From positions 1 to 42,632 of the forward strand of contig NZ_PEDM01000025.1 in assembly GCF_002742685.1 (NCBI RefSeq): a stretch of DNA of 42,632 nt, read 5' to 3'. The translations under genes and the position numbers were made by a program. Positions 1 to 5,666 of this stretch are shown piece by piece. This DNA comes from Anoxybacillus flavithermus (GTDB lineage Bacteria; Bacillota; Bacilli; Bacillales; Anoxybacillaceae). The notes under the pieces were generated by a model. The model saw only the letters and a program-made list of their open reading frames with translations. It had not been told where the DNA came from and searched no databases. How positions within the stretch are numbered: the stretch's first letter is position 1; the number at the start of each line of letters is the position of its first letter.

Positions 1-252
1 CAGGCGAAACGACGTTTGGAGGCTTGGATTCACCGATATGTATGTTGTCCTTGTTCGGCTGTACGTGCCATCGCAAAATCGCTTGTCAGACGAACAGATG
101 AAATCATATCGTGCATATTGTCACCTTATTCGAATGGAAAAATAGAGGGAACGAATAACAAGATCAAGCTAATCAAACGTCGGGGGTACGGATACAGAAA
201 TATCCAGCGTTTTGCCTTGCGGGTTCGTCTAGAAACAGCTAACATACTTTAA
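1..252 (+). CDS. ISL3-type transposase, C-terminal part (5' truncated by window edge)
   Basis: The frame is open to the left window edge (Q-A-K-R-R-L...) and stops at 250-252. The visible part contains the C-terminal signature of ISL3/IS1165-type DDE transposases, SNGKIEGTNNKIKLIKRRGYG, including the last acidic residue of the DDE triad (E in IEGTNN). This enzyme cuts and joins the ends of its IS. An internal TTG at 16 can be read as a start, but the family is about 400 aa long, so this is the tail of a longer gene. Nothing in the visible part suggests inactivation. Confidence 0.8.
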   Translation, partial: QAKRRLEAWIHRYVCCPCSAVRAIAKSLVRRTDEIISCILSPYSNGKIEGTNNKIKLIKRRGYGYRNIQRFALRVRLETANIL

Positions 253-286
253 TGGTAGGTTCAAGTACATCTTTTGGTGATGAACC
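1..286 (+). mobile_element. Right end of an ISL3-like insertion sequence
   Basis: The window opens inside a transposase frame that ends at 252, and the element appears to end at 286. Positions 258-263 and 281-286 are inverted copies of GGTTCA. Read inward from 286, the end begins GGTTCATCACCAAAAGATG, which resembles ISL3-family terminal repeats as recalled. ISL3 elements usually duplicate 8 bp of target; here that would be 287-294, which already includes part of the fabZ ribosome binding site. The left end lies outside the window, so neither the duplication nor the full element can be confirmed. Confidence 0.7.
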
Positions 287-304
287 ATAAAGGAGGGAAT
301 TCAT

Positions 305-733
305 ATGCTTGATATTCAACAAATTCAACAAATTATTCCACATCGCTATCCGTTTTTACTCGTTGATCGCATTGTGGAAGTGGAAGAAGGAAAGCGCGCC
401 GTCGGCATAAAAAACGTGAGCGCAAACGAACAATTTTTCGCCGGTCATTTTCCTGAATATCCGGTCATGCCAGGCGTATTAATTGTCGAAGCACTTGCGC
501 AAGTTGGAGCTGTCGCCATGTTAATGAAAGAAGAAAACCGCGGTCGCCTCGCCTTTTTTACAGGGATTGACAACTGCCGATTTAAAAAACAAGTGAAACC
601 AGGCGATCAACTTCGTTTAGAAGTCGAAATGATTCGCTTTAAAGGAGCAATTGGCAAAGGAAGAGGAGTCGCTACCGTCGATGGTGAGCTTGTATGCGAA
701 ACAGAAATCATGTTTGCGCTCGGTGAAAAATAA
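305..733 (+). CDS. fabZ: 3-hydroxyacyl-[acyl-carrier-protein] dehydratase FabZ
   Basis: A 142-aa hot-dog-fold dehydratase of type II fatty acid synthesis. It removes water from 3-hydroxyacyl-ACP in the cytoplasm. The family motifs [10 protein letters not shown] (residues 13-22), [11 protein letters not shown] (47-57) and IVEALAQ (60-66) are present, with the expected catalytic His48 and Glu62. The length is normal for FabZ. An AAGGAGG site at 290-296 is well placed before the ATG at 305. In Bacillus subtilis fabZ (ywpB) follows mbl-flhO-flhP; here an ISL3-like element ends 18 bp upstream, so fabZ may be cut off from its usual promoter and depend on read-through. Confidence 0.97.
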   Translation: MLDIQQIQQIIPHRYPFLLVDRIVEVEEGKRAVGIKNVSANEQFFAGHFPEYPVMPGVLIVEALAQVGAVAMLMKEENRGRLAFFTGIDNCRFKKQVKPGDQLRLEVEMIRFKGAIGKGRGVATVDGELVCETEIMFALGEK

Positions 734-742
734 TGCATAACC

Positions 743-794
743 GTCTCCTTTCTGGGCATGTTATAGGTGATTACATATAAGACAGAAAGGAGAC
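743..794 (+). promoter_or_regulatory. Hairpin pairing with the lipoprotein ribosome binding site
   Basis: Positions 743-754 (GTCTCCTTTCTG) are the exact reverse complement of 783-794 (CAGAAAGGAGAC), a perfect 12-bp stem with a 28-nt loop. The 3' arm contains the AAAGGAG site used by the gene starting at 800. If transcribed from upstream (for example from fabZ), this RNA would hide the ribosome binding site. A weak promoter-like pair inside the loop (TGGGCA 753-758, TATAAG 776-781) would start RNA after the 5' arm and avoid the hairpin. The repeat is seen directly; the regulatory role is inference. Confidence 0.55.
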
Positions 795-799
795 AAACG

Positions 800-1030
800 A
801 TGAAAACGAAATGGCTACTCAAACTACTTAGCGCGCTCATCGCCATTATGGTCGTAACGGGCTGCAATAACGATGATACAGACAACGAGGTAAATAACCA
901 AGAAGAAATGCAGCCAGGTGAAGATACAAATGAAGGTGTCGGCGACGATGAAAACGACGCTGTGCCAGATGAAGAAGATGCAGTCGAAGATGCAGAAGAT
1001 ATGAATGATGCTGACAATACGGACGAATAA
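800..1030 (+). CDS. Small acidic lipoprotein, function unknown
   Basis: A 76-aa protein starting at ATG 800 behind AAAGGAG (786-792). Residues 1-20 form a lipoprotein signal peptide: MKTK, a hydrophobic stretch, then lipobox VTGC, so it should be diacylated on the Cys and anchored outside the membrane. The mature part is almost entirely Asp, Glu and Asn with no hydrophobic core, so it is probably disordered and may bind cations or the wall. An in-frame upstream ATG at 767 would spoil the signal peptide and has no good ribosome binding site. The gene ends just before a terminator at 1032. I do not recognise a named family. Confidence 0.75.
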   Translation: MKTKWLLKLLSALIAIMVVTGCNNDDTDNEVNNQEEMQPGEDTNEGVGDDENDAVPDEEDAVEDAEDMNDADNTDE

Positions 1031-1031
1031 A

Positions 1032-1060
1032 CGTAAGAGGTTTCCTCTTGCGTTTTTTTA
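1032..1060 (+). terminator. Rho-independent terminator after the lipoprotein gene
   Basis: A 9-bp stem (1032-1040 with 1044-1052, one G-T pair), a 3-nt loop and a run of seven T. Confidence 0.85.
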
Positions 1061-1103
1061 TTGCTATACTTCCTATAACACCTAGCAAAGTTATAAAAAA
1101 ACT

Positions 1104-1131
1104 TTGTCAATCCGCGTTTCTTTATGATACA
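1104..1131 (+). promoter_or_regulatory. Candidate sigma-A promoter for the gene at 1169
   Basis: TTGTCA at 1104-1109, a 16-bp spacer and GATACA at 1126-1131. An inverted repeat CAAAGTT/AACTTTG (1086-1092 and 1100-1106) overlaps the -35 and could be an operator. Confidence 0.4.
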
Positions 1132-1168
1132 TTAACGGTTGACGATTATCATATGGAGGGTTTTATAT

Positions 1169-1567
1169 ATGTTAAAGCAGCTTTCTCATCGTATGAAGAT
1201 GAATATGACTTTATCAATTAAGAAAGTGTTTGAACGATATATGGCAAGCATCGGCTGGGACGAGACAAAATATGATGCCGCAACATTGATGGAACAATGG
1301 CGCCATTATTTGTACAATGAAGCGACATGGTTTGCAGAATTAGACGATGCGATAAAAACAAACCCGCAATTTCATGAACAGCTTGCCGCACGCATTAACG
1401 AAATTATTGATCAACTCGTCAACGAACCTCCAACAGACGACCAAATCGCAGAAATTAACCGTCTCGTTGAACGGCTTGGCATCGACGATTTCCCTTACGG
1501 CTGTCGATTAGAAGCAAAATATCATATTGAACGTTTGCAACACGATTTAAAAAAAAAGAAAAGCTAA
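1169..1567 (+). CDS. Hypothetical protein, 5' reading frame (gene split by a -1 frameshift)
   Basis: Starts at ATG 1169 behind GGAGGG (1155-1160); 132 aa. An upstream in-frame ATG at 1139 has no good ribosome binding site. The product is hydrophilic, predicted mostly helical and without signal peptide or membrane segment. I do not recognise the family. The frame ends in a run of lysines encoded by nine A's and stops at 1565-1567. The adjacent -1 frame continues for another 60 codons of plausible coding sequence to a stop at 1735-1737. The joined product would be about 189 aa. The break may be an old mutation, a sequencing error in the A run, or programmed slippage. Confidence 0.7.
   Translation: MLKQLSHRMKMNMTLSIKKVFERYMASIGWDETKYDAATLMEQWRHYLYNEATWFAELDDAIKTNPQFHEQLAARINEIIDQLVNEPPTDDQIAEINRLVERLGIDDFPYGCRLEAKYHIERLQHDLKKKKS
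1552..1558 (+). other. A AAA AAG slippery heptamer in the zero frame
   Basis: The heptamer has the X XXY YYZ arrangement that gives -1 slippage in dnaX of E. coli, and it lies in the correct phase (codons AAA 1553-1555, AAG 1556-1558). After a -1 slip the next codon is GAA 1558-1560, exactly the frame of the downstream ORF. I see no strong downstream stem-loop or upstream stimulatory ribosome-binding-like site. Confidence 0.5.
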
Positions 1568-1737
1568 CGAAACAAGCGAGTGAAAAGCAACGAAAACTGG
1601 CAGAAATCTTATATTACCAAGCATATGACCGCTCGCTACCAGATCGCGATTATACCGTTGCGGAAATAAACAATATTATTGCACAGGCAAAACAAATGAT
1701 TGCACAAGAAGAAACAGAAGAAGGGACTGTTCACTAA
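1558..1737 (+). CDS. Hypothetical protein, 3' part in the -1 frame
   Basis: Sixty codons in the -1 frame (beginning E-K-L-T-K-Q-A-S-E) continue directly from the lysine run of the gene starting at 1169 and end at TAA 1735-1737, inside the terminator. There is no start codon with a ribosome binding site at its beginning, so it is most likely the C-terminus of the upstream gene. Composition (Lys, Gln, Glu, Ala) matches the upstream part and suggests a helical tail. Confidence 0.55.
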   Translation, partial: EKLTKQASEKQRKLAEILYYQAYDRSLPDRDYTVAEINNIIAQAKQMIAQEETEEGTVH

Positions 1738-1772
1738 CCGGCAGTAAATAGAACTGCTGGTTTTCTTTTTTG
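1736..1772 (+). terminator. Rho-independent terminator
   Basis: A 9-bp stem (1737-1745 with 1753-1761, one G-T pair), a 7-nt loop and a T-rich tail at 1761-1771. Confidence 0.85.
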
Positions 1773-1795
1773 TGGGAGAAAATTGACAAAAAGGG

Positions 1796-1822
1796 TAGAG
1801 AAACGAAGGAATTTGCCGATAT
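1796..1822 (+). promoter_or_regulatory. Sigma-D (motility) type promoter
   Basis: TAGA at 1796-1799, exactly 15 bp, then GCCGATAT at 1815-1822. The Bacillus sigma-D consensus is TAAA-N15-GCCGATAT, so only one base differs. It points towards the 33-codon ORF at 1880 and the coiled-coil gene at 2051. In B. subtilis the fabZ neighbourhood adjoins flagellar genes flhO/flhP, which fits a motility link. Confidence 0.6.
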
Positions 1823-1842
1823 AATGAATGTAGTGAATGTTT

Positions 1843-1850
1843 TTGTCGAA
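1843..1850 (+). promoter_or_regulatory. Spo0A box-like site (TTGTCGAA)
   Basis: An exact TTGTCGAA lies about 20 bp after the sigma-D -10 element, where bound Spo0A~P could block transcription. Exact copies also lie in front of the operon at 20193 and the gene at 33319. An 8-mer can occur by chance; one copy of the complement occurs inside the helicase gene near 12415. Confidence 0.35.
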
Positions 1851-1879
1851 AATATGTGTATGATATTTTACCGGTATCA

Positions 1880-1981
1880 ATGAAGGTCATTGGTCGTGCT
1901 GTGAATGGGGAGGATGACGATCTGATCGCCTCTCAGACGCTTGTCGTCGATGATGCGAATGGGTTAGATACCCAATGCTAA
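1880..1981 (+). CDS. Possible 33-aa small protein or gene remnant
   Basis: ATG 1880 to TAA 1979-1981 encodes 33 aa beginning MKVIGRAVNGEDDD and ending GLDTQC. It lies between a sigma-D-type promoter and the coiled-coil gene. No ribosome binding site precedes the ATG, so it may be the tail of a lost gene rather than a translated peptide. I recognise no family. The 1738-2050 gap otherwise holds only promoter-like sites. Confidence 0.25.
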   Translation: MKVIGRAVNGEDDDLIASQTLVVDDANGLDTQC

Positions 1982-1992
1982 CCTTGTTTTTG

Positions 1993-2021
1993 TTTATGTC
2001 TCTTTTTGGCCGTGTTATAAT
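1993..2021 (+). promoter_or_regulatory. Extended -10 promoter for the coiled-coil gene
   Basis: TGTTATAAT at 2013-2021 gives a TG-extended perfect -10 (TATAAT 2016-2021). A weak -35, TTTATG, lies 17 bp upstream at 1993-1998. The start codon is at 2051. Confidence 0.55.
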
Positions 2022-2050
2022 GAAAGAAACGGACAAAGGGGGGGATACAA

Positions 2051-2689
2051 ATGAACCAAGAGCTAAAAGATGTGTTTCGCTCTGTGTTAAAGGAAGAATT
2101 GCAGCCGATTCATGGGCAATTGGAGCGTGTTGAACAAATACAACAAGAGTTACAACGTGGCCAAAAAGTATTAGAAGAGAGTGTCGCTCAAATTCAGCAA
2201 GATGTAGCACAACTACAAGCAGGCCAGCAGGCGTTGCAGCAAGATGTAGCACAACTACAAGCAGGCCAGCAGGCGTTGCAGCAAGATGTAGCGCAACTGC
2301 AAGCGGGTCAACAGACGTTGCAGCAAGATGTAGCGCAACTGCAAGCGGGTCAACAGGCGTTGCAGCAAGATGTAGCGCAACTGCAAGCGGGTCAACAGGC
2401 GTTGCAGCAAGATGTAGCGCAATTACACGTAGGTCAACAAAAATTAGAACATGAGATGGGCGAAATGAAACTGTCACTTGGAAATATGGAACAGACGCAA
2501 GAACAGATTCTCGAAGAGTTACGCATATCAAAAAACAACCAAGCATTAGTGCTAAATGATTTGACAAGCATAAAAAAATCAATGGATGTGACGGTTGCTT
2601 ATTTGCAACGTAGATCCGACGTAATGTTTGATAAAATGATTGAACATGAAAAAGAAATTTTAAATTTAAAAACACGTCTACCAAATTAA
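2051..2689 (+). CDS. Repetitive coiled-coil protein
   Basis: A 212-aa, Gln-rich, fully hydrophilic protein with a G-rich ribosome binding site at 2036-2043. Residues 49-132 are six nearly identical 14-residue repeats of type QQDVAQLQAGQQAL, that is two heptads each, predicting a long parallel coiled coil. The ends are non-repetitive helical segments. There is no signal peptide or membrane span, so it should be cytoplasmic. The gene at 32296 has the same plan (short head, tandem heptad repeats, charged tail) and may be a distant relative. A structural or scaffolding role is possible but unproven. Confidence 0.8.
   Translation: MNQELKDVFRSVLKEELQPIHGQLERVEQIQQELQRGQKVLEESVAQIQQDVAQLQAGQQALQQDVAQLQAGQQALQQDVAQLQAGQQTLQQDVAQLQAGQQALQQDVAQLQAGQQALQQDVAQLHVGQQKLEHEMGEMKLSLGNMEQTQEQILEELRISKNNQALVLNDLTSIKKSMDVTVAYLQRRSDVMFDKMIEHEKEILNLKTRLPN
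2195..2446 (+). repeat. Six tandem 42-bp in-frame repeats
   Basis: Six contiguous 42-bp units (CAGCAAGATGTAGCRCAACT...) differ by only a few bases, including two near-identical pairs. High DNA identity suggests recent expansion and copy-number changes by recombination or slippage. The units keep frame and encode the coiled coil. Confidence 0.9.
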
Positions 2690-2713
2690 CTCCCAATGGG
2701 AGCTATTTTTTTA
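2690..2713 (+). terminator. Short terminator after the coiled-coil gene
   Basis: CTCCC (2690-2694) pairs with GGGAG (2698-2702) across a 3-nt loop, followed by TTTTTTT at 2706-2712. The stem is short. Confidence 0.55.
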
Positions 2714-2779
2714 TACATCGACGTATGTATTATGCATAACATGTACGTGGGTGTATAGTTTAGAAAGCGAGGGATATGT

Positions 2780-3658
2780 GTGAAAAAGGTGCGAAAAGCG
2801 ATTATTCCAGCTGCAGGGCTTGGAACAAGATTTTTACCTGCGACAAAAGCGATGCCGAAGGAAATGCTTCCGATCGTCGACAAACCGACGATTCAATACA
2901 TCGTTGAAGAAGCGATTGAATCAGGCATTGAAGATATTATTATCGTCACAGGAAAAGGAAAACGCGCCATCGAGGATCATTTTGATCATGCATTTGAACT
3001 AGAACAAGCGTTATTAAAAAGCAATAAACACGATCTACTAGAGAAAGTAAAAGAACCGTCCAAAGTGGATATTCATTACATTCGCCAAAAAGAGCCAAAA
3101 GGATTAGGTCATGCGGTCTGGTGCGCACGCAAATTTATAGGTGATGAGCCGTTTGCTGTGTTGCTTGGTGATGACATTGTCCAAGCAGAAACCCCTTGTT
3201 TAAAACAACTGATGAACGAATTCGAACAAACAAGAAGCTCTGTTATCGGAGTGAAAAAAGTCGCTGATGACGAAACGCATCGTTACGGCATTATCGACCC
3301 ACTCGATAAAAAGGGACGAAGATACCAAGTGAAACAATTCGTCGAAAAACCAGCACCAGGCACCGCACCGTCGAACTTGGCAATTATGGGACGGTATATT
3401 TTAACACCAGAAATTTTTATGTTTCTCGACAAGCAAGGAGCAGGGGCAGGTGGAGAAATTCAGCTGACGGATGCGATTCAACAGTTAAATGAAATTCAGC
3501 GTGTTTTCGCATATGAGTTTGAAGGTAAGCGGTATGACGTTGGAGAGAAGTTAGGGTTTATCCAGACGACGGTGGAATTTGGACTGCAGAACGAAGAAAT
3601 TAAAGATGATTTGTTGAAATTTATGAAAAAAATAATTGAACAATATGAGCGGCCATAA
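2780..3658 (+). CDS. galU: UTP-glucose-1-phosphate uridylyltransferase
   Basis: A 292-aa GalU/GtaB enzyme that makes UDP-glucose from UTP and glucose-1-phosphate in the cytoplasm. Family motifs are [19 protein letters not shown] near the N-terminus (nucleotide binding), [18 protein letters not shown], and a C-terminal YDVGEKLGF. Length is normal. It starts with GTG 2780 behind CGAGGGAT. UDP-glucose feeds the UDP-glucose dehydrogenase at 5667 and epimerase at 7043, so the three enzymes give UDP-glucose, UDP-glucuronate and UDP-galactose for wall polymers and exopolysaccharide. The two later genes are separated from it by an IS remnant. Confidence 0.96.
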   Translation: MKKVRKAIIPAAGLGTRFLPATKAMPKEMLPIVDKPTIQYIVEEAIESGIEDIIIVTGKGKRAIEDHFDHAFELEQALLKSNKHDLLEKVKEPSKVDIHYIRQKEPKGLGHAVWCARKFIGDEPFAVLLGDDIVQAETPCLKQLMNEFEQTRSSVIGVKKVADDETHRYGIIDPLDKKGRRYQVKQFVEKPAPGTAPSNLAIMGRYILTPEIFMFLDKQGAGAGGEIQLTDAIQQLNEIQRVFAYEFEGKRYDVGEKLGFIQTTVEFGLQNEEIKDDLLKFMKKIIEQYERP

Positions 3659-3679
3659 GCCTTATGCTTATGACTTTTT
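3654..3679 (+). terminator. Terminator-like hairpin at the end of galU
   Basis: CATAAGC (3654-3660) pairs with GCTTATG (3666-3672) over a 5-nt loop, followed by ACTTTTT. The 5' arm includes the galU stop codon. Confidence 0.5.
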
Positions 3680-3715
3680 GTCTCTTATTTTAACCCAGGA
3701 AGGGAGTATACAACA

Positions 3716-3778
3716 TTGGCTTATCGAACACGATTATGGACTCTTCTATTGTCTTATCATTTATATTACTGTAGGTGA
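3716..3778 (+). pseudogene. Truncated 5' end of a polysaccharide biosynthesis gene (CapD/EpsC-like?)
   Basis: A strong ribosome binding site (GGAAGGGAG, 3699-3707) precedes TTG 3716, then LAYRTRLWTLLLSYHLYYC and a stop at 3776-3778. A start of the form (M)xYRxRLWxLLL is typical of membrane-bound CapD/EpsC-type nucleotide-sugar epimerases, which often follow galU-type genes. The rest of such a gene is absent; a truncated transposase begins about 40 bp later. The gene was probably destroyed by IS insertion and deletion. The family assignment is tentative. Confidence 0.35.
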
Positions 3779-3820
3779 GTATTTTTTACAATAATTTCCA
3801 TTTATTAAGAGACAAACAGG

Positions 3821-4495
3821 GTACCCCTTAGGATAGAGAATCCGATTCGTCTTCAGCATCGTAATGACGTGGAACCCTTTTTTCAAGCAGGCTCCCACGA
3901 GGACTTTCGATGAATACCAAGAGTCCATGAGCACATAAACGAGTTGGCGTGTATCTAAAGAAGAAAGCGTCTCCATCGCGAGTTCTCCTTTGCTTTTCCC
4001 CACCTTCTTGTCATAGAGGCGAAAGGCAAAAGGAAACGCTTGCGTCATCGTGTGAACCATGAGCCAGACGAGTGAATGCCCTCAAATCGTTTTTTTCTCC
4101 GCATGGGAATAATGCCAATCACACCCTTGAATGGCGTGTGTTGCCCGTGACGAGGGCTTCGTCTTTTGGCAAATCGTATCATCGATCGAAACAAAAAGAG
4201 GTGGATTCTTCTGTTTAGCCATGCGTTCGACACGATGAAGCATCCATTGCTGGAGTTTGCGAAGCAACGTCTCTTCCTCCCAAGGGCTTTTCGTGAAAAA
4301 ATGGCTGAGTGTCGTGCGATGGTTCGGATGAAAGCTCCCATGATGAAGATCAATCAATGTTCCCGAAAAGCCTTTCTTAATCATGGCGTCGACGACATGA
4401 ACGAAATGTTTCATGACCGATTTCGAGAAATAAAGTGCTAACCCCAACATCGTCAAAAACTTGTGAATTCCTTGATGATGTGCTAGTCTATTCAT
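3821..4495 (-). pseudogene. Transposase pseudogene (IS4-type DDE), internal stop and 3' truncation
   Basis: Translation from ATG 4495 gives a sequence I recognise from Geobacillus-type IS4-like transposases (starting MNRLAHHQGIHKFLTMLG). The first catalytic Asp lies in FVSIDDTIC and the second probably in YVLMDSWY. The frame has an in-frame TGA at 4082-4084, where relatives have Trp (I-W-G-H-S-L-V-W-L-M). The same frame then continues from ATG 4060, so this is a nonsense mutation and not a frameshift. After Y-P-K-G near 3821 the similarity ends, losing the region with the catalytic Glu. A minus-strand AAGGAGG at about 4507-4513 precedes the start. Confidence 0.8.
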
Positions 4496-4496
4496 G

Positions 4497-4563
4497 AGAC
4501 ATGAACCTCCTTGTGGGTAGTTGGTAGCACATCTATTCTAATCAAGGAATCGGGTTCATGTCT
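4497..4563 (-). promoter_or_regulatory. Hairpin over the transposase ribosome binding site
   Basis: GACATGAACC (4498-4507) is the exact reverse complement of 4553-4562. On the minus strand the 3' arm overlaps the end of the AAGGAGG site and lies immediately before the ATG. Read-through RNA entering the element would fold and hide the site, as known for IS10 and IS50, while RNA started inside would not. Confidence 0.45.
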
Positions 4564-4630
4564 TCTTTTTTGTTTGGTTGTAAATTTATGTTAGTGGATT
4601 TGCTCATCTACAGTTTAAAATAAAATGAGG

Positions 4631-4698
4631 ATGCAAACGTTTGCATTAAAACATAAACGCGTTTGAAGTTATTATAATGATGAATGTTAACGCTTACA
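4631..4698 (+). promoter_or_regulatory. Orphan promoter between two LacI/CcpA-type operators
   Basis: ATGCAAACGTTTGCAT (4631-4646) is a perfect 16-bp palindrome of LacI/GalR operator type. TGTTAACGCTTACA (4685-4698) fits the CcpA cre consensus TGWNANCGNTNWCA at every position. A perfect TATAAT lies between them at 4673-4678. This is the layout of a sugar-regulated, catabolite-repressed promoter, yet no gene follows: transcription would run into the convergent terminator at 4773. It probably lost its operon in the same rearrangement that left the IS remnant. The 4563-4811 gap holds nothing else clear. Confidence 0.5.
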
Positions 4699-4772
4699 AT
4701 ACTATTTTTTATTTTTATACATTTCACCAAATTTGAAAGCTGTGCAGTTATTTTATGTGGAGGAATGTATAA

Positions 4773-4797
4773 AGGACCGCCTTTCTTCGGCAGTCCT
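4773..4797 (-). terminator. Terminator of the pRiA4b-like gene
   Basis: AGGACTGCC/GGCGGTCCT on the minus strand forms a 9-bp stem (4789-4797 with 4773-4781) with a 7-nt loop, then TTTATA. Confidence 0.65.
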
Positions 4798-4811
4798 CTC
4801 GCATTTTCGCG

Positions 4812-5504
4812 CTACTTGAAGCGAATGGTCGCAAGTCGTCGGTTTACTTCTTCGATATCAAAGCGCTCTGGATCAAAGTCGTCTCCGTACCATTCGTCAT
4901 ACCATTCTAAAAACTCTTGACGCTCTTGTTTTCGCGTATCGTCCTTCATCATGTCGATTGCATCTTGGTAGCCCCAAACGCCACCGACATCTTCTGGTGG
5001 GCATGCTCGTGATCCTTTGATGCAAACAGGATGTGTTAACGGTTCGATTCGTTTTTCGATTTTCTCCAATGTAATGATATGATCCCAGTTGTCCCCGAAG
5101 TCATACGTATACAGCACTTTTTGTTTCTCTTTACTTAAATATTTTTTAATCGGTGTTTTTTGTGAATCGAGCTTGTCCTTCCAAAGAGTCATAAAACGAT
5201 CATCTGGATGCGGGACGTCAATGATCGCATCACTTGTTTCAAACTGATACAAATGGTAATTTCCCCAGCCCATCGCCTCTTGAATGATGAGATGGAGCTG
5301 ATCGAATGTTATGTCGCTTGGGACGAGCACACGTCGCCAAATCGGTGGACGAATACCGCGCAACTGAATTTTTAATTGATAAATTGTTTCAGCTTTCTTG
5401 ACTTGTTCTAAAGTTTGTTCAATCTCGTGGCGGAGCGAAGCGGGTAATGTCTCGTAATCTGATAACTTTGTAATCTTTTTTAATGTTTCCCATGCAGTTG
5501 GCAT
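4812..5504 (-). CDS. Plasmid pRiA4b ORF-3 family protein
   Basis: A 230-aa soluble protein. Residues from about 40 match the pRiA4b ORF-3-like family: YQLKIQLRGIRPPIWRRVLV, then FDQLHLIIQEAMGW and YHLYQF, then YTYDFGDNWDHIITLE, and the Cys-containing GSRACPPEDVGG. The N-terminal 40 residues are a charged helical extension. The biochemical role of this family is not established. A minus-strand GAGGAGG site lies 8 bp before ATG 5504. The gene stands alone, divergent from the UDP-glucose dehydrogenase gene, and may be a transferred accessory gene next to the IS remnant. Confidence 0.85.
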   Translation of the reverse strand: MPTAWETLKKITKLSDYETLPASLRHEIEQTLEQVKKAETIYQLKIQLRGIRPPIWRRVLVPSDITFDQLHLIIQEAMGWGNYHLYQFETSDAIIDVPHPDDRFMTLWKDKLDSQKTPIKKYLSKEKQKVLYTYDFGDNWDHIITLEKIEKRIEPLTHPVCIKGSRACPPEDVGGVWGYQDAIDMMKDDTRKQERQEFLEWYDEWYGDDFDPERFDIEEVNRRLATIRFK

Positions 5505-5548
5505 ATGCTATTCCTCCTCTGTCCTTTTACTATAATCATAGACAAATG

Positions 5549-5568
5549 TTCACTTTCTTATAAGTGAA
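5549..5568. promoter_or_regulatory. Inverted repeat between divergent genes
   Basis: TTCACTT (5549-5555) and AAGTGAA (5562-5568) with a 6-bp spacer, 45 bp before the pRiA4b-like gene. A possible operator; the binding protein is unknown. Confidence 0.25.
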
Positions 5569-5666
5569 ATGGTTTATTTTTTGAAAAATATTTTTCAGAA
5601 TAGCTGTACCGTGCAAAAGTGTTCGTATTTGTGTAAACTGAAAAAAAACGTGCACGGAGGTTGGTT

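Larger units (their letters stand above)
3821..4563 (-). mobile_element. Decayed, truncated IS (IS4-like) remnant
   Basis: The element carries a minus-strand transposase gene without its C-terminal third. Its upstream end is marked by an inverted repeat (4497-4507 with 4553-4563). The downstream end is missing: similarity to the transposase stops near 3821, so the right terminal repeat has been deleted. No target duplication can be recognised. It is unlikely to move by itself. Confidence 0.65.

Noticed and set aside
2195-2446. CRISPR-like direct repeats
   Set aside because: Units are contiguous without spacers and keep a reading frame.
1887-2696. Long minus-strand ORF (269 aa)
   Set aside because: It is the mirror of the 42-bp repeats of the coiled-coil gene; the plus frame has the ribosome binding site, promoter and sensible protein.
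4045-4353. Frameshifted second transposase ORF
   Set aside because: The continuation is in the same frame after a TGA at 4082-4084, so it is a nonsense mutation; this other-frame ORF is a shadow.
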